The notes: generated by a model from the sequence alone, not told the origin. Numbered from the stretch's first letter, positions 7,661 through 14,449 are shown. The stretch is DNA of 21,367 nt from an uncultured Collinsella sp. (GCA_900544065.1 UQTR01000028.1:1-21367); one strand, 5' to 3'. Program-made: numbers and translations.

Positions 7661-8272
7661 CTATTCGTCGGCGAGCTGGATGCCGAGCAGGCCCGAGAGT
7701 GCCAACGCCTGCTCGGCATTAACCGTCAGGCCACGCAGCTCATGGTAGTCGCCCGAGACGACAGGAGCCGCGAACGTACAACACGATACATCCACGCCGG
7801 AAAGCGGCGTCTTGAACACATCGATTCGCGTCAGGTCGCAGCCGTCCAAGCGCAATTGCCCCAGCTTTGCCCCCTGGAGTGCGGCCTCGGTCAAACGCGT
7901 GTCACGCGCAGCCATGGGGCCAATGCTTCCCTCCGAAAGGTTCGCATAGCTCAAATCGCACGATGTAAACGACACGTTCGACAGACGCGCCCTGAGCAAG
8001 TTGAGCCCCGGCGCCGAGCAGTCAACGAAGTCGCAGCGGTTGAGCCAGCAACCTTCCATGTTGCAGCGGATAAAGCGGCAACCGCGAAACACCACGTCGC
8101 GAAACGTCGAGCCGCTCCAGTCAGCGCTATCGAACTCGCATGATCGGAACACGACGCCATCGAAGGTCGCGCCGTTCGCCACGTCGCAGGCAAGATCCAA
8201 ATCCTCAAAAGCGGTATTGGAGACGAGCTCATCGCCCTCGGCAAAGAGGTCGATGAGCTCGTCCATGCCCAT
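7661..8272 (-). CDS. Pentapeptide-repeat protein
   Basis: The product is 203 aa. Residues about 20-160 are built of A(D/N)LxX-type pentapeptides with phenylalanine or leucine at the centre (for example FDGVVFRSCEF, ADWSGSTFRDVVF, CRFIRCNMEGCWL, ANLSEGS, AALQGAKLGQLRLDGCDL), which should fold as a right-handed quadrilateral beta-helix. No signal peptide or membrane segment is seen. Some pentapeptide proteins (Qnr, MfpA) protect gyrase, but nothing here shows that; it has many cysteines in the coil. The start is uncertain: ATG 8272 or ATG 8266 follow only a weak GGA site. The longer open frame upstream is translated through the 8307-8339 hairpin and is rejected. Role unknown. Confidence 0.82.
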   Translation of the reverse strand: MGMDELIDLFAEGDELVSNTAFEDLDLACDVANGATFDGVVFRSCEFDSADWSGSTFRDVVFRGCRFIRCNMEGCWLNRCDFVDCSAPGLNLLRARLSNVSFTSCDLSYANLSEGSIGPMAARDTRLTEAALQGAKLGQLRLDGCDLTRIDVFKTPLSGVDVSCCTFAAPVVSGDYHELRGLTVNAEQALALSGLLGIQLADE

Positions 8273-8306
8273 ATGGCAGCCAATCCGTTCGTTTACCCGG
8301 GCAAAA

Positions 8307-8339
8307 CCACCACAAAGGTGCCTGTCCCCTTTGCGGTGG
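8307..8339 (-). terminator. Hairpin with GGGGACAGGCACC loop, probable terminator
   Basis: CCACCACAAAGG (8307-8318) and CCTTTGCGGTGG (8328-8339) pair with one mismatch around a 9-nt loop. Read on the minus strand the stem is followed by TTTTGCC, so it can end the SGNH hydrolase transcript before the pentapeptide gene. The loop region (GGGGACAGGCACC on the minus strand) looks like a repeated motif known to me from intergenic DNA of gut anaerobes. Confidence 0.55.
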
Positions 8340-8351
8340 CTTGGGGTCGCG

Positions 8352-9011
8352 CTACTCACCGAGCATCTCTTGGAGCTTGGCTGCCACGGCATGTCCCAAG
8401 CTCTCGTGGCTTTCGGGCATCATATGCAGATAGTCAATATCGCCCGGCTCGGCAAACTCGGCGGCATTCAAAAAGTCGCAGCCAAACTGCTCGGCCACGT
8501 GCGCATAGTACTCGCCAAAATGTTCAGATGCCTCGACGGAACGCTCGTCAAAATCGGTCATATATACATCGGCGATCTGCGGCTTGATCTTGATAGGAGC
8601 CATCAGCAGGATGCGCGGGCAAGGCGCGGCGTCGGTCCACGGAAACGCGCGGACGGCGCGAATCAGCGCCATGGCGCCACGGGCGATATCGGAAGCTGTC
8701 ACGTTAAAGACCGTCTTACAGTCGTTGGTGCCCAGCATGATCACAATGGCGTCCAGCGGCTTATGAGCCTCGAGCAGCATCGGAAGCGCGCGAATGCCGT
8801 TGAGGTTAGTGTCCAGATGGCACATGTCGTCGCGTACCGTCGTGCGGCCGTTGAGGCCTTCTTCAATTACATGCCAGCCCTCGCCTAAGTCACGTTGGAC
8901 CACGCCACACCAGCGCACATCCTGCGCATAGCGCACCGCGGTACCGTCGCGCATGCCCGCCGGATCGTAACCATAGGTGTTGCTGTCACCAAAGCACAGA
9001 ACGTTTTTCAT
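8352..9011 (-). CDS. SGNH/GDSL-family hydrolase
   Basis: The product is 219 aa of the SGNH hydrolase (GDSL lipase/arylesterase) superfamily. Block I is CFGDSNTYGYDP with the nucleophile Ser at residue 10, block II includes the glycine in EEGLNGRTTVRDD, block III is VIMLGTNDCK with the oxyanion Asn, and block V is DYLHMMPESHESLG with the Asp-His pair. No signal peptide is visible, so it should be cytoplasmic; the natural ester is unknown. The start at 9011 is chosen for its GGGGAG site; an in-frame extension runs through the upstream terminator hairpin. It lies downstream of the PARG-like gene on the same strand but behind a strong terminator. Confidence 0.9.
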   Translation of the reverse strand: MKNVLCFGDSNTYGYDPAGMRDGTAVRYAQDVRWCGVVQRDLGEGWHVIEEGLNGRTTVRDDMCHLDTNLNGIRALPMLLEAHKPLDAIVIMLGTNDCKTVFNVTASDIARGAMALIRAVRAFPWTDAAPCPRILLMAPIKIKPQIADVYMTDFDERSVEASEHFGEYYAHVAEQFGCDFLNAAEFAEPGDIDYLHMMPESHESLGHAVAAKLQEMLGE

Positions 9012-9027
9012 CGTAAGCTCCCCACTC

Positions 9028-9064
9028 AATAAAAAGCCGACAGGAGCAGCCTCTCCCGTCGGCT
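9028..9064 (-). terminator. Rho-independent terminator of the PARG-like gene
   Basis: AGCCGACAGGAG (9035-9046) and CTCCCGTCGGCT (9053-9064) form a 12-bp stem with one mismatch. On the minus strand it is followed by a T-run (9031-9035 as A on plus). It separates the PARG-like gene from the SGNH hydrolase gene. Confidence 0.8.
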
Positions 9065-9089
9065 CGGTATATCGCATCACGAGCACCGT

Positions 9090-10223
9090 TTACAGGTACT
9101 TGCGCCAGTCGTCGTCATCCTCGTCATCCTCGGCAGCGGCCTGAGCCTGCTCGGCGGCACGGGCGGCTGCGGCGCGGGCGGCAACCTGAGCATAGGACTC
9201 CTCGTTTCGCTCGGGGAAGTTTGCCAGCACGTGCTCGAATTTGGCGAAGTCCTCGTCCCAGCGCGTAGAGGGCACGGCAAAGAAGACCTGCTTGACCTTG
9301 AAGTCGCCCGATGCGAGCTCCTTGCGGAAGAGCTCGGCCACGGCCTCTGCGTCAAAGCCGTTGTTCTCGCAGCCCCATGCGCCCAGCACGAGCTTCTCGC
9401 GACCCAACTCGTCGCAGATGGCGAGCACAAAGCGAATGCGGTCGCGCAGGGCATCCAGCAGAGCATCGTCGCTCACGCGATACTCCTGGCGGGCGCGCTT
9501 AACGTTGGGCGCGGCGGCCACGATCACGTCGGCGTATGCATGCACGTGGTTGCGGTCGAAGCGCACCGCAGGCACCACTAGGGCACGGTTACGATAGAGC
9601 TCGCAGTTGATGTTGCGGCGACGGTTCTCGCCGTACCACTTACGCTGCCTATCGAGAACGTTGTACAGATACGAATCGGCGCACAGCGTGGCCTCCTGGC
9701 CCAGATAACCCTGAATATATCCACCGCCCGGATTGGTAAACGAGGCAAAGGCGAGCACGGCCATGTCGCAGAACTGCGCATAGCCGCGACCGTTATCGAG
9801 GATTGCCTGCGTGGCGGAGGCATCAAGCACAGTGACCTCGGGCAGGACCGGAGCGGGCTCCTCAGCAGGCGCGGACTCAGCTTCGGCGATTTCCTCGGCA
9901 GGCTCCTCGACGGGCTCGGGCGCCGCCTCGGTCTCGGGCGCTGCCTCGACCTCGGCAGTCTCCGCGTTCTCGACGTCCTCGGCGACCTGCTCTTCGGGGG
10001 CCACAGCACTCTGAACCTTGGCCTTCATCGCCGCGACAAAACCGGCAGGCATACCATCGAACTCGCGCACGCCGGCAAGCGAACGCTCGATGTCCTTGGC
10101 ACAGGCCTCGGACACAGCCGCCACATGGCGCTCGGCGGCCTTGGCACGCGCCTCGCGCTTGGGATTGGGCTGACCCGCTCGGTTGGACCTGCGGTTACGG
10201 TTCCTGTTGTCGACGTCTGCCAT
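9090..10223 (-). CDS. PARG-like macrodomain protein (TIGR02452 type) with altered catalytic motif
   Basis: The product is 377 aa. Residues 1-77 are basic then helical. Residues about 78-125 are a disordered Glu/Ala/Pro linker. Residues about 130-340 match the bacterial poly(ADP-ribose) glycohydrolase-like family TIGR02452: FASFTNPGGGYIQG, RNRALVVPAVRFD, ADVIVAAAPN, RIRFVLAICDELG and LVLGAWGCENNGFD. The tail is acidic (EDDEDDDDWRKYL). Family enzymes hydrolyse ADP-ribose linkages with a GGG-x6-8-QEE signature whose second Glu is catalytic. Here the motif is G166-G168, then Q176 E177 A178, so the catalytic Glu is replaced by Ala. It may bind ADP-ribose without cleaving it, or use another residue. 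The start is ATG 10223, with AGGAAAGG upstream. Confidence 0.85.
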   Translation of the reverse strand: MADVDNRNRNRRSNRAGQPNPKREARAKAAERHVAAVSEACAKDIERSLAGVREFDGMPAGFVAAMKAKVQSAVAPEEQVAEDVENAETAEVEAAPETEAAPEPVEEPAEEIAEAESAPAEEPAPVLPEVTVLDASATQAILDNGRGYAQFCDMAVLAFASFTNPGGGYIQGYLGQEATLCADSYLYNVLDRQRKWYGENRRRNINCELYRNRALVVPAVRFDRNHVHAYADVIVAAAPNVKRARQEYRVSDDALLDALRDRIRFVLAICDELGREKLVLGAWGCENNGFDAEAVAELFRKELASGDFKVKQVFFAVPSTRWDEDFAKFEHVLANFPERNEESYAQVAARAAAARAAEQAQAAAEDDEDDDDWRKYL

Positions 10224-10287
10224 ACGTGGCCACCTTTCCTGTCGCTGCCGCTATTGGCTTTTCCCACCCATGATACCCCGCCGCGCA

Positions 10288-10320
10288 CAAAAAAGACGGC
10301 CACGAAGGGCCGCCTTTCGT
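10288..10320 (-). terminator. Rho-independent terminator of the BI-1 family gene
   Basis: On the minus strand GGCGGCC (10314-10308) pairs with GGCCGTC (10301-10295) around CTTCGT, and a T6 run follows (A at 10289-10294 on plus). It lies 43 nt after the BI-1 stop codon. Confidence 0.8.
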
Positions 10321-10363
10321 ATCGTTTTACCGTGTCCGACAGGAAGCGTCGCAATGCCGCGCT

Positions 10364-11059
10364 TTAATCGCGACGGCCGAGGATGTTCAGAATGCGCAGG
10401 AACACGTTGATGATGTCCACGAACAGGTTGGATGCCATAAGCACGGCGTTGGGCAGCGTGGGCGGCACCGTCGTTGCCACATAGGTGTCGTAGCCGATGA
10501 AGCCGGCGAACACCACAATCACGATCAGGTCGGTGATGGACTGCGAAACGCCTATGAACATCAGCACGATCTCGACCAGAATCGTGGCAAGCAGGATGCC
10601 AAAACCAATGCCATATACGCGCTGGAAAAACTTGGGGAACGTCACGCCCAAGGCGCCAAAGACGAAGGTGATGGCGGCCGTGGCGATAAAGGCAGTGTTG
10701 ATGGTAGGCAGGTCATAGTTGGCAAGGCCAAACGACGCGGTCAGGCCAAAGGTGCTCACAAAGATCACGTAACCCATGAGCGACAGGCCCACGGACTGTT
10801 TGCTGGCAGCAGCCGACATCATGACGATGCCGACAATAGTCAAAATAAATGAGCCAAAGACCAGCGGCAAAGCGGCGCCGCTCATCATCATGCGCGCAAA
10901 CGACATGGTGCTCGTAAAGTAAGCGCCGGCGCCCATGGCGCAAAAGCCCAAAAAGATCAGGGCAGACATGACAAGGTTGTACGCGCGCGGCGACATCTCC
11001 TTGGCACGGCTTGCGCCGGTTTCGATGGGGCCGTTCTGATAGCCCTGGATATCGTTCAT
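10364..11059 (-). CDS. Bax inhibitor-1 / YccA family membrane protein
   Basis: The product is 231 aa with seven hydrophobic segments spread over residues about 28-225, typical of the BI-1/UPF0005 family. These are integral membrane proteins; some act as pH-dependent calcium leak channels and E. coli YccA modulates FtsH, but a role here is unknown. The family's C-terminal signature is clear: VVFAGFIGYDTY, NLFVDIINVFLRILNILGRRD. The ATG at 11059 follows AAAGGACG; a Met five codons upstream would lie before that ribosome binding site. It has its own terminator downstream and another terminator just upstream, so it is a one-gene transcript. Confidence 0.92.
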   Translation of the reverse strand: MNDIQGYQNGPIETGASRAKEMSPRAYNLVMSALIFLGFCAMGAGAYFTSTMSFARMMMSGAALPLVFGSFILTIVGIVMMSAAASKQSVGLSLMGYVIFVSTFGLTASFGLANYDLPTINTAFIATAAITFVFGALGVTFPKFFQRVYGIGFGILLATILVEIVLMFIGVSQSITDLIVIVVFAGFIGYDTYVATTVPPTLPNAVLMASNLFVDIINVFLRILNILGRRD

Positions 11060-11072
11060 ACTTCGTCCTTTC

Positions 11073-11096
11073 AAAAAGTGCCGTGAAAGACGGCAC
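11073..11096 (-). terminator. Rho-independent terminator of the small SOS-box gene
   Basis: GTGCCGT (11078-11084) and ACGGCAC (11090-11096) pair perfectly around GAAAG. On the minus strand TTTTT follows (A at 11073-11077). It lies 46 nt after the stop of the 112-aa gene and just upstream of the BI-1 start, so the two are separate units. Confidence 0.78.
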
Positions 11097-11142
11097 AGCA
11101 GGTGACAAGATTCCTGTCATTGTACCCGAATGCCGTACGTCC

Positions 11143-11481
11143 TTACCTACGGCGCTCGCCCTCGAGCGTACGATCAAAGGCCCAGACCCACCAACGCATC
11201 ACGTGTGCCTGCGAGCCGTCCGCCCGCTCGCGCGTCTGGTCCTCCAGATACAACTCGGTCGCGTGCCCGCCAAAACGCACCTTATAGGTCGCCGTACGAA
11301 CACCGTGAACCGTTAAGCCAAAGCCCGTGGACGAGACAATCTCGTCAATCGTAAAGCAGCGACCGTCGACCCAGCAGACGGTAACCGGCACGACTTGTCC
11401 GCCCGCGAGGATGCGAGCCACGACGTCCACATACTGCTTGTGTACGCGCCGAGTTTTGCCGTCTGTCTGTCGATATTCCAT
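11143..11481 (-). CDS. Small conserved-looking protein, possibly SOS-regulated (DUF6504-like)
   Basis: The product is 112 aa, basic at both ends, without membrane segment or signal peptide. The pattern VTVCWVDGRCFTIDEI, then TYKVRFGGHATELYLED, then a Trp-rich MRWWVWAFD end, loosely resembles DUF6504 proteins, which in many actinobacteria lie next to the mutagenesis polymerases DnaE2/ImuB. That resemblance is from memory and is not proven. The start is ATG 11481, directly after a perfect AGGAGG. A LexA-like palindrome sits just upstream at 11494-11507. It is divergent from pit and closed by its own terminator. Confidence 0.72.
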   Translation of the reverse strand: MEYRQTDGKTRRVHKQYVDVVARILAGGQVVPVTVCWVDGRCFTIDEIVSSTGFGLTVHGVRTATYKVRFGGHATELYLEDQTRERADGSQAHVMRWWVWAFDRTLEGERRR

Positions 11482-11493
11482 GCCTCCTATTAT

Positions 11494-11507
11494 CGAACGC
11501 ATGTTTG
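11494..11507. promoter_or_regulatory. Candidate LexA (SOS) box
   Basis: CGAACGCATGTTTG matches 13 of 14 positions of the Gram-positive SOS box CGAACRNRYGTTYC. It lies 13 nt before the ATG of the small minus-strand gene. It falls between or on minus-strand promoter-like boxes: TTTACA (11513-11518) and GATAAT (11489-11494), spacer 18 nt; alternatively TTCAAA (11535-11540) with TACAAC (11512-11517), spacer 17 nt. In either case LexA binding here would block transcription. Confidence 0.5.
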
Positions 11508-11616
11508 CATGTTGTAAAGCGAACAGACTGTGGTTTTGAAGTGTCGTAGTAATCGCACGTGTCCGCATGGCGTGTTAGCAAAAAGAACACCCGCGGTCAA
11601 CAGGGCTAATATTCAA

Positions 11617-11630
11617 TTTTAGTGCTAAAA
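11617..11630. promoter_or_regulatory. AT-rich palindrome in the pit upstream region
   Basis: TTTTAG-TG-CTAAAA is a perfect 6-bp inverted repeat with a 2-bp centre, inside an AT-rich stretch (about 11600-11640) that stands out from the GC-rich surroundings. It could be an operator or promoter-upstream element for pit. No binding protein can be named. Confidence 0.25.
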
Positions 11631-11675
11631 AATTCACTTCTCCCATCAGAACTCCGTAAAGAAACCCGCAGGAGG

Positions 11676-11684
11676 TGATACGAT
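11676..11684 (+). promoter_or_regulatory. Candidate extended -10 promoter of pit
   Basis: TGATACGAT, the same nine bases as before the aminopeptidase gene, would start transcription near 11691, about 40 nt before the pit ATG. It overlaps a perfect ribosome-binding sequence (AGGAGGTGAT, 11670-11679) followed by ATG at 11690 and a stop after three codons (Met-Phe-Leu-stop), so a mini-ORF reading is also possible. Confidence 0.35.
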
Positions 11685-11731
11685 TTATCATGTTTTTGTA
11701 ACGTGTCTGCAAACTTCGAGAAAGCCCATAT

Positions 11732-12781
11732 ATGGACGTAACGTTCTCAACCTTCCTCGGCCAACTTGTGTCGAACCCAGTCCTTGCCGTCACCGTAATC
11801 CTTGCGCTCGGCGCCATCTTCGTCAACGGATGGACCGATGCGCCCAACGCCATCGCGACCTGCGTCACCACGCGCTGCATGCCCGCCCGCGCCGCCATCC
11901 TCATGAGTGCCGCGTTCAACTTCTTGGGCGTACTCATCATGACGCACTTTAACGCGAGCGTCGCCAACACCATCTCGCATATCGTCGACTTTGGCGGAAA
12001 CAGCACCATGGCGCTCGCCTGCCTGTGCGCTGCGCTCTTCTCCATCGTCGTCTACGGTGCCACGGCGTCGCGTTTTGGCATCCCCACCTCGCAGAGCCAC
12101 AGCCTTATCGCCGGCCTCACCGGCGCTGCCATCGCCCTCGGCGGTGCTGGCAGTGTCAACGTCCACGAGTGGATGAAGGTCATCTACGGCCTGGCGCTCT
12201 CCATTGGCCTGGGCTTTGTCATGGGCTGGATCCTATGCAAACTCGTCTCGATTCTTTTCGCCGCCGCCAACAGGCGACGCGCCAACGTCTTCTTTAAATA
12301 CGCTCAGATCGCGAGTGCCGCGGCCATGAGCTTTATGCACGGCGCGCAGGATGGACAGAAGTTTATCGGCGTGCTCTTTTTAGGCGTCGCCTTCGCCAAC
12401 GGCCAGACCAGTGTCGGCGATGCCGGAATCCCCATCTGGATCATGCTGCTGTGCTCGGCCACCATGGGTATCGGCACCAGCGTGGGCGGCGAGCGCATCA
12501 TCAAGTCCGTCGGCCAGAGCATGGTTAAGCTCGAGAAGTATCAGGGCTTCTCCGCCGACCTCGCGGGCGCCACGAACCTGCTACTTGCCACCCTTACCGG
12601 CATCCCCGTGTCCTCCACGCACATCAAAACCTGCGCCATTATGGGTGTCGGTGCCGTCAAGCGCCTTTCGGCCATCAACTTCGGCGTCGTCAAGGACATG
12701 ATGTTCACCTGGTTCTTCACCTTCCCCGCCTGCGGACTCATCAGCTTTGTCATGGCCAAGCTGTTCATGATGTTCCTCTAG
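11732..12781 (+). CDS. pit: Inorganic phosphate transporter, PiT family
   Basis: Low-affinity, ion-coupled phosphate permease of the cytoplasmic membrane. The product is 349 aa with about ten hydrophobic segments. The duplicated PiT signatures are present: FVNGWTDAPNAIATCV and GIPTSQSHSLIAG in the first half, SFMHGAQDGQKFIG and GIPVSSTHIKT in the second half. The ATG at 11732 has only a weak GAGAAAG site, while a much stronger site lies upstream at 11670 and would start only a 3-codon ORF. The DUF47 gene follows 67 nt later, the usual pairing. Among the close relatives it could also carry sulfate, but the DUF47 partner favours phosphate. Confidence 0.93.
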   Translation: MDVTFSTFLGQLVSNPVLAVTVILALGAIFVNGWTDAPNAIATCVTTRCMPARAAILMSAAFNFLGVLIMTHFNASVANTISHIVDFGGNSTMALACLCAALFSIVVYGATASRFGIPTSQSHSLIAGLTGAAIALGGAGSVNVHEWMKVIYGLALSIGLGFVMGWILCKLVSILFAAANRRRANVFFKYAQIASAAAMSFMHGAQDGQKFIGVLFLGVAFANGQTSVGDAGIPIWIMLLCSATMGIGTSVGGERIIKSVGQSMVKLEKYQGFSADLAGATNLLLATLTGIPVSSTHIKTCAIMGVGAVKRLSAINFGVVKDMMFTWFFTFPACGLISFVMAKLFMMFL

Positions 12782-12848
12782 TCAAACCGAACGTCCATCT
12801 GGACCGCAACACTTCGCCCACCCGTCTTCGCCTCGAAAGGACCCACCC

Positions 12849-13472
12849 ATGGCAAAGAAACCCGATTCGTTCTACTTTGACAACTACGTCGCCTGCGCCG
12901 ACCTTGCTGTCCAGGCCGCAGAGTTGCTCATCAAGATTTTTGAGAACTTTGATCCCGCGCAGATCCACGACATGCTCGAGGAGATGCATGCGATTGAGCA
13001 TGCGGCAGACAAGAAGCACCACGAGCTCGAAGACGCCCTGCTCACCGCCTTTATCACCCCGCTCGAGCGCGAGGATCTGGATCTGATGAGCTGCGCGCTC
13101 GACACCGTGCTCGACCGTATTGAGGGCGTCGTGCAGCGCGTCTACTTCACCAACATTCAGAGCATCCATCCCGACGCCATCGTCATCGCCCACAAGGTGA
13201 CTGACGCCTGCCGCGCCATGAAAGACCTGATGGTCGAGCTTCCCAACTACCGCAAGTCCAAAACGCTGCGCGAGCTGGTCATCCAGATCAACACCATCGA
13301 GTCCGAGGCCGACGAGCTCTACATCAACGCCATGCGCAACCTGCACGTTAACGGCAAGGATCCGCTCGAGGTCATCGCTTGGCGTGACGTCTACGCCTTC
13401 CTGGAGTACTGCGCCGACTGCTGCGAGAATGTGGCCGATGTTGTGGATTCGATTGTCATGAAGAACAGTTAA
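12849..13472 (+). CDS. DUF47 (PhoU-like) protein, Pit partner
   Basis: The product is 207 aa and almost all helical, with the DUF47/PhoU_div domain over the whole length (HAIEHAADKKHHELEDALLTAFITPLEREDLDLM, then DRIEGVVQRVYF and ESEADELYINAMRNL). The acidic motifs E-x3-D-x2-H and E-x3-D are the metal-binding kind found in PhoU proteins. DUF47 proteins are usually co-transcribed with pit and affect its activity; that role is inferred here from position, 67 nt behind pit with a CGAAAGG ribosome binding site. It is the window's second PhoU-type protein, besides PhoU at 17129-17986. Confidence 0.9.
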   Translation: MAKKPDSFYFDNYVACADLAVQAAELLIKIFENFDPAQIHDMLEEMHAIEHAADKKHHELEDALLTAFITPLEREDLDLMSCALDTVLDRIEGVVQRVYFTNIQSIHPDAIVIAHKVTDACRAMKDLMVELPNYRKSKTLRELVIQINTIESEADELYINAMRNLHVNGKDPLEVIAWRDVYAFLEYCADCCENVADVVDSIVMKNS

Positions 13473-13492
13473 TTGGGGGTACGTGTCCCGGC

Positions 13493-13576
13493 GGCGAAGG
13501 GCCGGCCACGGTTTGCTTTCTCACTCCGGCTGCTTTGCAGAGTCGTTCGAAAGCAAACCGTGGCCGGCCCTTCGCC
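13493..13576. repeat. Perfect 28-bp inverted repeat
   Basis: The arms 13493-13520 and 13549-13576 are exact reverse complements over 28 nt (core GGCCGGCCACGGTTTGC) with a 28-nt loop. A further outer pair GGTACGT (13478-13484) / ACGTACC (13579-13585) flanks them. There is no T-run after it, so it is not a standard terminator, although it follows the DUF47 stop. It lies at the left border of a G+T-rich stretch. A REP/MITE-like element is one explanation. Confidence 0.85.
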
Positions 13577-13588
13577 TTACGTACCACC

Positions 13589-13666
13589 ATTGGGAACTTT
13601 GGCTGATACTTTGAAAGCAATGAGGCTTTTGTTGACAGGGCCTTTGAGCCCGATTGGGAACTTTGG
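13589..13666. repeat. 14-bp direct repeat
   Basis: ATTGGGAACTTTGG occurs at 13589-13602 and again at 13653-13666, 64 bp apart, in the noncoding part of the G+T-rich stretch. It could be an operator pair or a duplication scar. Apart from this and a TTGACA at 13632-13637 I see nothing recognisable between 13577 and 13737. Confidence 0.55.
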
Positions 13667-13752
13667 GACCGCCTTAAACGTTTGGCTGGATCGGGCTTTG
13701 GGTACCCTTTGTTTTGCTTTGGGTTGATACACTGAATTTGGAGGGCTTGGTT

Positions 13753-14283
13753 GTGAGTTATTTGGATCTGGCTCGGGGTCGGTATTCTTGTCGTGAGTTT
13801 GAAGATCGGGCTGTGGAGCAGGCTGTGGTGGATGCCATTGTTGAGGCTGGGCGGATTGCTCCTTCTGCTTGTAATAATCATCCTTCTCGTGTGATGGTGC
13901 TGGATACGCCTGAGCTTCTGGAGAAGGCTGCTGCTTGTCAGCCTCGGTTTGCTCGTGATGGATCTATCTTTGGCGCTCCGCTCATCTTCCTTATTTGTAG
14001 CGTTACCGAAGACGCTTGGGTGCGCCCGTATGACCAGATGAATTCCAGTGAAATCGATACGTCCATAGTGTGCGATCAGATGATGATGGAGGCCACCGAG
14101 CAGGGCCTGGGAACGTGTTGGGTATGCCATTTTAAGCCCGAGGTGGCACAGGAGCAGTTCAACCTGCCCGAGGGCGTCTATCCCTATCACATGCTCGTCT
14201 GCGGATATCCTGCCGACCACATCGCCGATTCCGAGCATCGCGAGGCCCGTACCATTCCCCTCTCCGACTTCCTCCTCAAGTAG
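13753..14283 (+). CDS. Nitroreductase-family protein (mosaic codon usage)
   Basis: FMN-dependent nitroreductase-like fold, 176 aa. Visible are the FMN-phosphate contact YSCREFEDRAV near the N-terminus, the helix IVEAGRIAPSACNNHPSRVMVL, the middle MMMEATEQGLGTCWVCHF, and the C-terminal HMLVCGYPADH. The natural electron acceptor is unknown. GTG 13753 is taken as the start because GGAGGG lies 7 nt upstream; no ATG gives a sensible N-terminus except a Met upstream of that site. Codon use changes sharply inside the gene: in codons 1-76 pyrimidine-ending codons are 44 T to 3 C, and in the remaining codons 21 T to 43 C. It is a single gene followed by a strong terminator. Confidence 0.88.
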   Translation: MSYLDLARGRYSCREFEDRAVEQAVVDAIVEAGRIAPSACNNHPSRVMVLDTPELLEKAAACQPRFARDGSIFGAPLIFLICSVTEDAWVRPYDQMNSSEIDTSIVCDQMMMEATEQGLGTCWVCHFKPEVAQEQFNLPEGVYPYHMLVCGYPADHIADSEHREARTIPLSDFLLK

Positions 14284-14330
14284 ATTTTGGGACATGCCCT
14301 AAAACCTATCCTTGACCGCTCACCGGTTCG

Positions 14331-14368
14331 CCGAGTTCTGCGCCACTATGTGCAGGGCTCGGTTTTTT
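14331..14368 (+). terminator. Rho-independent terminator of the nitroreductase gene
   Basis: CCGAGTTCTGC (14331-14341) pairs with GCAGGGCTCGG (14352-14362), with two G-U pairs, and TTTTTT (14363-14368) follows. Confidence 0.8.
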
Positions 14369-14392
14369 ATGTTGCGCGCCCCGGTACAGTCA

Positions 14393-14423
14393 TAAAAAAG
14401 GACCCGCAAGCTGCGGGTCCTTT
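14393..14423 (-). terminator. Rho-independent terminator of divIVA
   Basis: GGACCCGCA (14400-14408) and TGCGGGTCC (14412-14420) pair perfectly around AGC. On the minus strand the stem is followed by CTTTTTTAT-type sequence, ending the divIVA transcript. On the plus strand only TTT follows, so two-way use is weak. Confidence 0.85.
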
Positions 14424-14449
14424 CTAGGCACTAAATTGTAGGCCGAATG

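Noticed and set aside
8001..8888. 295-codon open frame on the plus strand
   Set aside because: It is antisense to the pentapeptide-repeat and SGNH genes, both with clear motifs.
13728..13733. TGATACACT as extended -10 promoter of the nitroreductase gene
   Set aside because: The RNA would start at about 13740, inside the ribosome binding site (13740-13745), so it is unlikely to be the working promoter.
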